A stretch of DNA of 6,520 bases from an uncultured Ruminococcus sp. (lineage in GTDB: Bacteria; Bacillota; Clostridia; Oscillospirales; Ruminococcaceae), in NCBI GenBank assembly GCA_946186215.1, contig CAMHMM010000109.1, positions 1 through 6,520 of the forward strand. The letters run 5' to 3'. The notes below the pieces were generated by a model, which saw only the letters and a program-made list of their open reading frames with translations, searched no databases and had not been told where the DNA came from. The position numbers and the translations under genes were made by a program. Below are positions 1 through 5,864 of the stretch, piece by piece; the stretch's first letter is position 1, and the number at the start of each line of letters is the position of its first letter.

Positions 1-235
1 TTTGCTTCCGCTGCGCCCATTCAGGTCTGAACAGACAGAGCATAATAAAACCTGTGTATCTTCCCCGATAATAAAGGGGGAGATACATTTTTCTGTTTTG
101 ATGGAACCCCTCCCCTTTCAGGGCAGGCAAGATCCTGCACACTGTCAGGCATAAAAGTTCCGAGCAACAAAACAGCGTTACCTTTCAAATCAGAGTACGG
201 GCAACTGCGGCGTTTCGCCGCCGGCTTTGCCGACC
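1..235. other. Non-coding left flank with several inverted repeats
   Basis: I see no supported gene here. Plus-strand frame 2 is open from base 2 to 154, and a minus-strand frame is open from about 356 down to 21, but neither has a ribosome site before a start codon and neither resembles a family I can name. Instead the stretch holds inverted repeats: GTCTG/CAGAC (25-36), an 11-pair stem (56-86), GCAGG/CCTGC (123-138), GGAAC (103-107) facing GTTCC (157-161), a perfect six-pair GCGGCG/CGCCGC with a TTT loop (207-221), and CGGC/GCCG also with a TTT loop (222-232). It could be the tail of an upstream transcript, a structured RNA, or a copy of an interspersed repeat. The sequence alone does not decide. 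Confidence 0.5.
54..92 (+). terminator. Probable rho-independent terminator of a gene left of the window
   Basis: Bases 56-66 pair with 76-86 to form an 11-pair stem (one G-T wobble at 62/80) with a nine-base loop at 67-75. A further T55-A87 pair extends it. The stem closes on four G-C pairs and is followed by TTTTT at 88-92. That is the layout of an intrinsic terminator for rightward transcription. The gene it would terminate is not visible. On the opposite strand the stem is followed only by a weak, interrupted T stretch. Confidence 0.55.
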
Positions 236-264
236 TTGACATAACAGAGGTATTTCTGTATAAT
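236..264 (+). promoter_or_regulatory. Consensus sigma-A type promoter of the GNAT/glycosylase unit
   Basis: TTGACA at 236-241 and TATAAT at 259-264 are both exact consensus hexamers, separated by the ideal 17 bases. Transcription would start near base 271, leaving a leader of under 20 bases before the ATG at 289. That leader has room for the ribosome site and little else, so a riboswitch or attenuator is unlikely. Two short TTT-loop hairpins (207-232) lie immediately upstream of the -35 box. Confidence 0.85.
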
Positions 265-273
265 ATACATACA

Positions 274-280
274 AAAGGAG
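274..280 (+). promoter_or_regulatory. Ribosome binding site of the GNAT gene
   Basis: AAAGGAG lies eight bases before the ATG at 289 and just after the predicted transcription start. It fixes the start codon of the acetyltransferase. Confidence 0.85.
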
Positions 281-288
281 TTGTTATC

Positions 289-1071
289 ATGTTTACAAAC
301 CGGGATATAATGCAAACCGCAGTGAACCAGTCGGCGGAGGATATCGGCTGCAGCACTGACGATCTGCTGAATGCAGAAAACAGGATAGTTCCTCTCAGAC
401 CCGGGAAAAATGCGAAGAATTACTACCGGCCGCCCATCAGCTGCAATTTCATTTCATACGGAAACAATATTGTTGCTGCAGCAAATGAAGAATTGTATGA
501 TATCGTCAGCGAATACATAAATAAATTCAAGTTTTATCACTGCCTTGAAATGCCCAATATGCTGTGGCTCAATGAGCGGTTAGCCGAAAAGAAACAGTCA
601 GTCTGCTTTATGGCTGAGTATTTCCTGCCTGATATGAACAGGCTCAAAGAGCTGCCCTGCCCCTATGAAATCCGTATACTGGAGAAGCCCGATCTCGAAG
701 AGCTGTATCAGCCGGAATGGTCAAATGCGATAGACAAGGGCAGGAAGGAATTCGATATGCTGGGCGTGGGAGCCTATGACGGAGCGAAACTGGTCGGTCT
801 GGCAGGGTGTTCCGCTGATGCAGCACAGATGTGGCAGATAGGCATTGATGTGCTCCCCGAATACCGAAGAAAGGGTATAGCTTCAGCTCTGACTTCAAAG
901 ATCGCTGTTGAGATAATCAAACGCGGCAAGGTGCCCTTCTACTGCTCGGCATGGTCAAATATAAGGTCAGTGGGAAACGCCATAAAAAGCGGCTTTACGC
1001 CAAGCTGGATAGAGATGACAGTAAAGCCCGTTGAGATCGTCAGGAAGATAAATTCGGAACAGGAATTATAA
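289..1071 (+). CDS. GNAT-family N-acetyltransferase
   Basis: The 260-residue protein carries a C-terminal GNAT fold, which transfers an acetyl group from acetyl-CoA to an amine. The clearest signature is motif A at about 183-201, where an IDVLPEYRRKGIASAL stretch supplies the R-R-K-G-I-A pyrophosphate-binding loop. It follows a beta-strand region (157-173, GVGAYDGAKLVGLAGC). A motif B-like segment at 219-240 (CSAWSNIRSVGNAIKSGF) contains the N..S...A...GF pattern typical of GNATs. Residues 1-125 form an N-terminal part with no motif I recognise; it makes the protein longer than a single-domain GNAT (about 150-180 residues). The start is fixed by AAAGGAG eight bases upstream and a consensus promoter. 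The stop overlaps the next gene's ATG (TAATG), so translation is probably coupled. The substrate cannot be predicted; it could be a small amine, an aminoglycoside-like compound or a protein N-terminus. The family call is secure. Confidence 0.88.
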   Translation: MFTNRDIMQTAVNQSAEDIGCSTDDLLNAENRIVPLRPGKNAKNYYRPPISCNFISYGNNIVAAANEELYDIVSEYINKFKFYHCLEMPNMLWLNERLAEKKQSVCFMAEYFLPDMNRLKELPCPYEIRILEKPDLEELYQPEWSNAIDKGRKEFDMLGVGAYDGAKLVGLAGCSADAAQMWQIGIDVLPEYRRKGIASALTSKIAVEIIKRGKVPFYCSAWSNIRSVGNAIKSGFTPSWIEMTVKPVEIVRKINSEQEL

Positions 1072-1565
1072 TGGAGTACGAACATATTATCCACGGTTTT
1101 GAACCAATATTCGATGAAAACAGCAGAATACTGATACTCGGTTCTCTCCCCTCCGTCAAGTCAAGGGAGCAGGGATTTTATTACGGTCACCCGCGAAACA
1201 GGTTCTGGCCTGTGATTGCTGCTGTTGTACAAAAGCCTGTACCTGTCACCGTTCCCGAAAAGAAAGAGCTGCTGCTTGATTCGGGAATAGCTGTGTGGGA
1301 TGTCATATCTGAATGTGACATAATCGGCTCGGCGGATTCCAAAATAAAAAATGCCGTACCCGCGGATATAAACCGCATCCTTGATACGGCAAATATCGGA
1401 AGGATATTCGCAAACGGCTCCACCGCCGCCGCTCTTTACAGAAAGCACATACAGCCCGTAACAGGCAGGGAGATAATCACATTGCCCTCTACCAGCCCTG
1501 CCAATGCTGCCTGGACCACAGAAAGGCTGATCGATGAATGGGGGAAGCATATTTACCCTATCTAA
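1071..1565 (+). CDS. DNA-deoxyinosine (hypoxanthine) glycosylase, uracil-DNA glycosylase superfamily
   Basis: This 164-residue single-domain protein matches the small family of uracil-DNA glycosylase-fold enzymes that remove hypoxanthine (deaminated adenine) from DNA, starting base excision repair. Visible signatures are the first-strand motif LILGSLPSVKS (21-31), the family-typical YYGHPRNRFWPVI block (37-49) and the late motif LPSTSPANA (138-146), which corresponds to the DNA minor-groove loop of the superfamily. Asn43 in the HPRNRFW block is the likely catalytic residue by analogy with the characterised family-6 hypoxanthine glycosylase; that is from memory of the family, not shown here. 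Length is normal, with no signal peptide, so it should act in the cytosol on DNA. The ATG shares one base with the GNAT stop codon, and AGGA lies six bases upstream inside the GNAT gene. A hairpin terminator follows about 25 bases after the stop. Confidence 0.87.
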   Translation: MEYEHIIHGFEPIFDENSRILILGSLPSVKSREQGFYYGHPRNRFWPVIAAVVQKPVPVTVPEKKELLLDSGIAVWDVISECDIIGSADSKIKNAVPADINRILDTANIGRIFANGSTAAALYRKHIQPVTGREIITLPSTSPANAAWTTERLIDEWGKHIYPI

Positions 1566-1587
1566 TAAAATGCCCACTGTTACAATC

Positions 1588-1629
1588 AAAAAGTCTGCCT
1601 TTCCCGACAAAACAGGAAAGCCAGATTTT
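1588..1629. terminator. Bidirectional rho-independent terminator between convergent units
   Basis: Bases 1590-1604 pair with 1615-1629 (15 positions, one C-C mismatch at 1598/1621 and one G-T wobble) around a ten-base loop at 1605-1614. Leftward transcripts leave the stem through TTTTT (complement of 1588-1592). Rightward ones end the stem with TTTT (1626-1629). The stem lies 24 bases after the glycosylase stop and 23 bases after the Gfo/Idh/MocA stop. It can therefore end both convergent units, better in the leftward direction because of the longer T-tract. Confidence 0.8.
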
Positions 1630-1652
1630 GGGCTTATACTATCATTATAATA

Positions 1653-2654
1653 CTACTTCGCAAGCTGATCGGGCGTTTCCCCCGGGTAATACATACCCCA
1701 GTCCCTTCTGCATTTATCCATTATCCTCATTACAGCCGCGGTGGATGAAAGCGGAACAAGACTGCTCTCCTTCATCCCTGCTGAAAGACACCTGTGCGCC
1801 TCATAGATCTCATATTCATAGCCGTTTACATCAACAGGTATCTCAGAATACTCTATCTCATTCATGTCGGCATCGTAAAGCCACGCCTGAGTAGTGCAGT
1901 GAAACCAGTCACCGAGAACAATTGCGCCCTTGTCCCCTGCTATGAGCGCTCTGTTGGTGTTCTGCACCTCAAAGCCCGACTGGAGCACTGCCACGCTGTC
2001 ACCGTATTTTAATGTGATGCTGTTGCTCATATCGACCTTATGCGCCATATGCGCATAGCTTATTATCTCGTCGGGCTCATCACCGAGGATAGCAGCCGCA
2101 AAGGTTATGGGATACACTCCCAGATCGAGAAGCGCTCCGCCGCCGCACTCGTAAATGAATGTTCTGTCATTTTCATTGTAGGGCATGAGATTGCAAAAAT
2201 CAGCTTTTATATATTTCACATCGCCGATACAGCCGTTTTTTATCCATTCAAGAGCTTTCAGGAAGGTGGGACGGCATTTTGTCCACATGGCCTCCATGAA
2301 GAAAACGCCCTTATCCCCTGCAGCTGCGATCATTTCCGAAAGCTGTGTGCTGTTGAGCGCTATGCTCTTTTCACAGAGAACATTTCTCCCGTTTTTGATA
2401 CACAGAAGCGAATCCTCGTAATGGCTCGCCATTGGAGTGGCAATGTAAATTATGTCGATATTATCATCTTCTGCAAGCTCTGCATATGAGCCGTAGCTTC
2501 TTTCAAAGCCGAACTCCGCAGCAAAGCTCTCTGCCTTTCCGATGCTTCTTGAACCGACTGCGTACAGCTCAGCATCAGCGCAGCCTTTGAGCGCTGCGGC
2601 AAACTGCCTTGCTATGCGACCTGTCCCTATGATGCCCCAGCGGTATTTTTTCAT
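1653..2654 (-). CDS. Gfo/Idh/MocA-family NAD(P)-dependent oxidoreductase
   Basis: The 333-residue protein has the family's two-domain plan: an N-terminal Rossmann domain (about 1-120) and a C-terminal alpha/beta substrate domain. GIIGTGRIA at 7-15 is the dinucleotide-binding GxGxxA loop. CEKSIALN (94-101) is the family EKP motif with Ser in place of Pro, keeping Lys96. FMEAMWTKCRPTF (119-131) and GGGALLDLGVYPI (171-183, with Tyr181) strongly resemble the dihydrodiol dehydrogenase/D-xylose dehydrogenase branch, in which a Lys-Tyr pair takes part in catalysis. It likely oxidises or reduces a sugar or a cyclic/dicarbonyl substrate in the cytosol; the exact one is unknown. The start is supported by AGAGGAG (2664-2670) nine bases upstream. 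It is the last gene of the leftward operon, 26 bases after the alcohol dehydrogenase stop, and is followed by the shared terminator. Length is normal for the family. Confidence 0.9.
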   Translation of the reverse strand: MKKYRWGIIGTGRIARQFAAALKGCADAELYAVGSRSIGKAESFAAEFGFERSYGSYAELAEDDNIDIIYIATPMASHYEDSLLCIKNGRNVLCEKSIALNSTQLSEMIAAAGDKGVFFMEAMWTKCRPTFLKALEWIKNGCIGDVKYIKADFCNLMPYNENDRTFIYECGGGALLDLGVYPITFAAAILGDEPDEIISYAHMAHKVDMSNSITLKYGDSVAVLQSGFEVQNTNRALIAGDKGAIVLGDWFHCTTQAWLYDADMNEIEYSEIPVDVNGYEYEIYEAHRCLSAGMKESSLVPLSSTAAVMRIMDKCRRDWGMYYPGETPDQLAK

Positions 2655-2680
2655 ACGGATATGCTCCTCTCAGCCTGTTA

Positions 2681-3859
2681 TCACAGCGCTGCCCTTGCAG
2701 CGATCCTGTATATCTCTGCCACATCCTGCGCGGAAAGATGGACAAATCCGCCTGTGCGCCCGTCACCGATGCCGAATTTTTCAACAAGCACGGGTATATC
2801 CTCTTCCTTTGCACCAAGCTCGGTAAAGTTTATCGGCATACCGATATCATGAAGAAAACGCCTGAATGCCTTTATTCCGGCCAGTGCAGTCTTTTCGGGA
2901 TCGGCATAATCCATATTGCATCCGAATACTCTGACAGCCATCTGGCAGAACCGCATTATATCATGCTTATACACAAATTCCATCCATGCTGGCATGATAA
3001 CCGCAAGACCTGCACCATGAGCACAGTCATAGAGCGCAGAAAGCTCATGCTCGATACCGTGGCTGTTCCAGTCCTGCTCCCTGCCTACGCCAACTATGTT
3101 CGTATGAGCTACAGTACCAGCCCACATGATATTCGCTCTTGCTTCATAATTATCGGGATCGGCGATAACTCTGGGCGTTTCCTTTACCATAGTGCAAAGC
3201 ACTGCCTCACAGAGACGGTCGGTGATCTCAACTTCCTTTGTGTTGGTGAAATATCTCTCAAACACATGAGCCATGATATCCGTAGCGCCGCAGGCGGTCT
3301 GATAAGCAGGAAGTGTCTGTGTAAGCTCGGGATTCATTACCGAAAATCTGGGACGGAGAACATCCGAGCCTGTGCCGCGCTTTAGCATTCCGTCTTCTTT
3401 TGTTATGACCGAATCACCGGAGCCCTCGCTGCCTGCTGCTGCAATAGTCAGCACAGTTGCCACGGGAAGAGCCTTTTCAGCGTGCTTTCCGCTGTAAAAA
3501 TCCCAGAAATCCCCGTCGTAGGGAACACCTATCGCAATGGCCTTTGACGAATCTATAACAGAGCCGCCGCCCACAGCAAGGATAAAATCAACATTCTCCT
3601 TACGGGCAAGCTCTATCCCCTTGTAAACGAGTGTATCACGGGGATTGGGCTGAACGCCGCCCAGCTCGCAGTAGGCGATCCCGCTCTTGTCAAGGGAGGC
3701 TCTTACTCTGTCGATAAGCCCCGACTTTATCGCAGACTTCCCGCCGTAATGGATGAGCACCTTTGTTCCGCCGTATTTCTTTACAAGCTCGCCGCATTCA
3801 TTCTCTCTTCCCTTTCCGAAAACAAATTCGGTGGGGCTGTAAAAGTTGAAATTATTCAT
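2681..3859 (-). CDS. Iron-containing (YqhD/BDH-type) alcohol dehydrogenase
   Basis: This 392-residue protein is a group III metal-dependent alcohol dehydrogenase, expected to reduce aldehydes to alcohols with NADPH, or the reverse. The N-terminal domain carries the coenzyme loop GGGSVIDSSKAIA (97-109). The helical C-terminal domain carries the metal ligands Asp194 and His198 (GATDIMAHVFE), His267 (NSHGIEHELS) and His281 (CAHGAGLAVIMP). These fall at the same residue numbers I recall for the zinc ligands of E. coli YqhD, supporting membership in the YqhD/butanol dehydrogenase branch rather than the glycerol dehydrogenase or DhaT branches. All four ligands are present, so the enzyme should be active. 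The start has GGGAGGA (3866-3872) six bases upstream. The gene sits 16 bases after the classical SDR stop, so co-transcription is very likely. Substrates could be short-chain or sugar-derived aldehydes; this is inference. Confidence 0.93.
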   Translation of the reverse strand: MNNFNFYSPTEFVFGKGRENECGELVKKYGGTKVLIHYGGKSAIKSGLIDRVRASLDKSGIAYCELGGVQPNPRDTLVYKGIELARKENVDFILAVGGGSVIDSSKAIAIGVPYDGDFWDFYSGKHAEKALPVATVLTIAAAGSEGSGDSVITKEDGMLKRGTGSDVLRPRFSVMNPELTQTLPAYQTACGATDIMAHVFERYFTNTKEVEITDRLCEAVLCTMVKETPRVIADPDNYEARANIMWAGTVAHTNIVGVGREQDWNSHGIEHELSALYDCAHGAGLAVIMPAWMEFVYKHDIMRFCQMAVRVFGCNMDYADPEKTALAGIKAFRRFLHDIGMPINFTELGAKEEDIPVLVEKFGIGDGRTGGFVHLSAQDVAEIYRIAARAAL

Positions 3860-3865
3860 ATTTAT

Positions 3866-3872
3866 TCCTCCC
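3866..3872 (-). promoter_or_regulatory. Ribosome binding site of the alcohol dehydrogenase gene
   Basis: On the minus strand GGGAGGA stands six bases before the ATG at 3859, inside the 16-base gap after the SDR stop. It is a strong site and fixes the start codon. Confidence 0.8.
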
Positions 3873-3875
3873 TTA

Positions 3876-4637
3876 TCAGAAGCCTATTGAACCTGTGTAT
3901 ACGGGTATATCCTTTTCAGCCTTTCTGACTGCCTCTTCAAGTGTCATACCGTGGAAATCGCCCGCTGCAAAATTCCTGCCGGAGCGCCTGTCATCAATAA
4001 ATGCACCGACGACCACGCCGGGAAGCGAGCTTTCAGGAGAATTGGGCGCATGAGGGCCGCCAAGATCAGTCCTGCACCAGCCCGGATCGGTGATATTTAT
4101 GCACACATCCGTATCGTCATATTTTGAAGCGATATCCATAGTTACCTTGTCAAGTGCAGCCTTGCTCGCACTGTAGCCTGCCTGCTCGGGTTCAAGACGA
4201 ATGCCGCTTGTGGTATTTACTATTCTGCCGAAGCCTTTCTTTTCCATTTTGGAAAGAAAATGATAGAGTATCATCATGGGAGCTATGGTATTTATCCTGA
4301 AGCTCTCCTCATAATCCGAAACAGGCGTTTTGAGGTATTCATTCCTGTATGCCACCTGTATGCCGGCATTGTTGAGCACGATATCAACATCCACACCAAG
4401 GGCATCTATCGCAGACAGCATTTTCTTAACTTCATCAGGATCAGAAAATTCAGCGCCGACAGTGTGTACCTCCACACCGTATGCTCTTGCCTTTTCTGCA
4501 GTATCAGTACAGTTTTCTGCCTTTCTTGCCTGCAGTATCAGATTGCAGCCTCTCTGAGCAAGAAATAAAGCCGCTCCCTTGCCGATACCTCTTGCCCCGC
4601 CTGTAATGAGTGCCCAGCGTCCTTTTACATCAACCAT
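3876..4637 (-). CDS. Classical short-chain dehydrogenase/reductase (SDR)
   Basis: The 253-residue protein is a complete classical SDR: a single Rossmann domain that oxidises alcohols or reduces ketones using NAD(P)(H). TGGARGIG (12-19) is the cofactor loop and NNAG (89-92) the structural motif. Asn116 (RINTIAP), Ser144 (NTTSG), Tyr155 and Lys159 (GYSASKAAL) form the complete catalytic set. The post-catalytic PGWCRTDLGG (185-194) is typical of the family. Basic or acidic determinants for NADP versus NAD choice after strand 2 (LQARKA, 35-40) hint at NADP, weakly. The C-terminal tail (about 215-253) is less familiar. Its ATG lies inside the last codons of the upstream gene (8-base overlap), with AGGTGG six bases before it, which suggests translational coupling. 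The substrate could be a sugar, polyol, steroid-like or other ketone; nothing here decides. Confidence 0.93.
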   Translation of the reverse strand: MVDVKGRWALITGGARGIGKGAALFLAQRGCNLILQARKAENCTDTAEKARAYGVEVHTVGAEFSDPDEVKKMLSAIDALGVDVDIVLNNAGIQVAYRNEYLKTPVSDYEESFRINTIAPMMILYHFLSKMEKKGFGRIVNTTSGIRLEPEQAGYSASKAALDKVTMDIASKYDDTDVCINITDPGWCRTDLGGPHAPNSPESSLPGVVVGAFIDDRRSGRNFAAGDFHGMTLEEAVRKAEKDIPVYTGSIGF

Positions 4638-5646
4638 TGAGATCCACCTTTGCCCTTTCCAGAGTTTCTATCACCTTGTCGCACCACTGATCAAATTCCT
4701 TGTCCTCTTTCTGGAATTCGGGATGCTCCAGTATATACCTGACTGTCATTTTTATCCCCTCTGCCGCGCTGATATCGGCCTTGAAACCGGGAACGAGGGA
4801 TCGCACCTTTGAATTGTCAAACACCACGGAATTCGCCTTGTCGCCGATAAGACTTCCCACAAGATCGTAGCTGCTCATATCCGCAAGTGTCTGTGAAGCA
4901 ACATAGTAGGGATGGAGTTCAACACCAAGCGCATCAGCTATGGCACTGTATATCGTATTCCAGCTCACGCTTTCATCGGAAGTTATCTGGAACGCCTGCC
5001 CTATCGCCTCGCTCCTGCCGATTAGTCCTGTATAGGCCTTTGCAAAATCGCTGTTATGCGTTATCATCCAGAGAGATGTGCCGTCGCCGTGGATTATGAC
5101 CTTCTTTCCCTCCATGATGCGCTTTACTACCTGCCAGCTGCCGCCGTTCCCGTGAACACCGAGCGGAACGCTTCTTTCATCATATGTGTGGGACGGTCTT
5201 ACTATCGTAACGGGAAAGCCTTCTTTCTCGTACTTTTCCATAAGGAATTTCTCACAGGCGATCTTATTGCGGGAATACTCCCAGTAGGGATTTTCCAGAG
5301 GCGTTTCCTCGGTGATCACATAGCTCTGCGGCGGCTTCTGATACGCAGAAGCGGAGCTTATATAGATATACTGCTTTGTCTTTCCTTTAAAAAGCCTGTA
5401 ATCTCTTTCCACCTGTGAGGGAACAAAGCCTATAAATTCTCCTACACAGTCAAAGCTCATGCCTTCCAGCTTTTTAGCGCAGTCCGCCTCGTCATTGATA
5501 TCAGCTGTTATCACCCTGACATTTTCGGGTAGCTCTGCATTCCTGTTTCCTCTGTTGAGCAGATAAAGCTCATCGCCCTGTGCGGCAAGGCGCTTTGTGA
5601 TAGCCATACTGATAGTGCCTGTGCCCCCGATGAACAGGATCTTCAT
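4630..5646 (-). CDS. SDR-superfamily NAD-dependent epimerase/dehydratase-like protein
   Basis: The 338-residue protein belongs to the extended/atypical SDR superfamily. MKILFIGGTGTIS gives the N-terminal nucleotide loop (G7-G-T-G-x-I-S13), SSASAY (97-102) the active-site Ser strand, and Y124-S-R-N-K128 the YxxxK catalytic pair. VRPSHTY (149-155) and the THNSDFAKAY segment (196-205) match the substrate-domain motifs of NAD-dependent epimerases/dehydratases. It most resembles the branch annotated as NAD-dependent epimerase/dehydratase or CSP41-like reductases, whose members act on sugar nucleotides or are uncharacterised. I place the start at 5646: GAGGAGG (5654-5660) lies seven bases upstream and the next residues are the canonical MKILFIGG. 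An in-frame Met nine codons earlier would put the ribosome site inside the gene. It is the promoter-proximal gene of the operon and overlaps the next gene by eight bases. Confidence 0.87.
   Translation of the reverse strand: MKILFIGGTGTISMAITKRLAAQGDELYLLNRGNRNAELPENVRVITADINDEADCAKKLEGMSFDCVGEFIGFVPSQVERDYRLFKGKTKQYIYISSASAYQKPPQSYVITEETPLENPYWEYSRNKIACEKFLMEKYEKEGFPVTIVRPSHTYDERSVPLGVHGNGGSWQVVKRIMEGKKVIIHGDGTSLWMITHNSDFAKAYTGLIGRSEAIGQAFQITSDESVSWNTIYSAIADALGVELHPYYVASQTLADMSSYDLVGSLIGDKANSVVFDNSKVRSLVPGFKADISAAEGIKMTVRYILEHPEFQKEDKEFDQWCDKVIETLERAKVDLNG
4644..4651 (-). promoter_or_regulatory. Ribosome binding site of the classical SDR gene inside the upstream gene
   Basis: AAAGGTGG on the minus strand lies six bases before the SDR ATG at 4637, within the last codons of the upstream gene. 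Ribosomes finishing that gene at 4630 would pass over this start, so coupling is expected. Confidence 0.65.
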
Positions 5647-5653
5647 ATAAATT

Positions 5654-5660
5654 CCTCCTC
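5654..5660 (-). promoter_or_regulatory. Ribosome binding site deciding the epimerase-like gene start
   Basis: GAGGAGG on the minus strand sits seven bases before the ATG at 5646. It decides in favour of this start over the in-frame ATG at 5673, which has no comparable site upstream. Confidence 0.85.
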
Positions 5661-5691
5661 TGCTGTGTACCATTTCCGGTTCTTTGTGTAA

Positions 5692-5720
5692 ATGATAACA
5701 TATCAGCTCACCGGTTGCAA
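5692..5720 (-). promoter_or_regulatory. Probable promoter of the four-gene oxidoreductase operon
   Basis: On the minus strand TTGCAA (5720-5715) and TATCAT (5697-5692) are separated by 17 bases, and TG one base before the -10 hexamer makes it an extended -10 element (TGTTATCAT). Transcription would start near 5685, giving a leader of about 39 bases that contains the ribosome site. The -35 box deviates from consensus, which fits a promoter needing an activator such as the neighbouring AraC-type protein. Confidence 0.65.
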
Positions 5721-5722
5721 CC
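5713..5722. promoter_or_regulatory. Ten-base palindrome over the operon -35 box (possible operator)
   Basis: GGTTGCAACC is a perfect ten-base palindrome that covers the whole -35 hexamer of the leftward promoter. A protein bound here would block or replace -35 recognition. Its CCGGTT flank recurs at 5676-5681, near the predicted transcript start. The role is inferred; short palindromes also occur by chance. Confidence 0.35.
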
Positions 5723-5758
5723 CTTCGGAAACGACTTTAGAGATTTGTTCTATTTTTC

Positions 5759-5782
5759 TGTCCAAAAGTTATACTTTTGACA
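5759..5782. promoter_or_regulatory. 24-base dyad upstream of the operon promoter (possible regulator site)
   Basis: CAAAAGT (5763-5769) and ACTTTTG (5773-5779) are a perfect seven-base inverted repeat around TAT. Allowing a one-base bulge at 5763, outer TGTC (5759-5762) pairs with GACA (5779-5782), giving ten pairs. Neither strand shows a T-tract after it and the stem is AT-rich, so a terminator is unlikely. It lies roughly 75-97 bases upstream of the predicted operon transcript start, a usual zone for an activator site. The AraC-type regulator is the obvious candidate to bind, though this is inference. Confidence 0.5.
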
Positions 5783-5864
5783 GGTTAAGGGTGTTATAAT
5801 CATTGCAGTGAACGAAAAGACTCATTGCCGCCTGCCTGAAAGCAGAGCTTTGGATAAGCATTGA

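Larger units (their letters stand above)
5647..5864 (-). promoter_or_regulatory. Control region between the AraC-type regulator and the oxidoreductase operon
   Basis: This 218-base non-coding stretch separates two genes of the same orientation. It holds the operon promoter (5692-5720), a palindrome on the -35 box (5713-5722), two copies of CCGGTT 35 bases apart (5676-5681 and 5711-5716), a large dyad (5759-5782) and a plus-strand extended -10 sequence (5792-5800). After the regulator's stop there is only a weak five-pair AAAGC/GCTTT hairpin (5839-5851) without a T-tract, so read-through from the regulator gene into the operon is possible. No small gene with a ribosome site was found in it. 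Confidence 0.7.

Noticed and set aside
21..356. Minus-strand open frame of 111 codons over the left flank
   Set aside because: It has no ribosome site, crosses the rightward promoter and the start of the GNAT gene, and has a composition (many R, S, P, C) typical of a chance frame. A shorter version starting at 242 also lacks a ribosome site.
1161..1610. Minus-strand open frame of 149 codons opposite the glycosylase
   Set aside because: It is a shadow of the well-supported glycosylase gene, has no ribosome site and no recognisable motif.
2738..3385. Plus-strand open frame of 215 codons opposite the alcohol dehydrogenase
   Set aside because: The opposite strand encodes a full alcohol dehydrogenase with all metal ligands. 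This frame is an antisense shadow without family features.
5647..5673. Nine-codon N-terminal extension of the epimerase-like protein (start at 5673)
   Set aside because: It would place the strong GAGGAGG inside the gene and put MVHSRGGIY before the canonical MKILFIGGTG start. The 5646 start fits far better.
5839..5851. AAAGC/GCTTT hairpin after the AraC-type gene as its terminator
   Set aside because: Only five pairs and no T-tract on the minus strand. Too weak to call a terminator.
5771..5861. Minus-strand frame of 30 codons starting just after the regulator stop
   Set aside because: The ATG has no ribosome site and the frame runs through the dyad. Nothing supports translation.
5808..5864. 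Eighteen-codon plus-strand frame starting with GTG near the possible antisense transcript start
   Set aside because: No ribosome site, very short, and leaderless translation would have to be assumed. Most likely chance.
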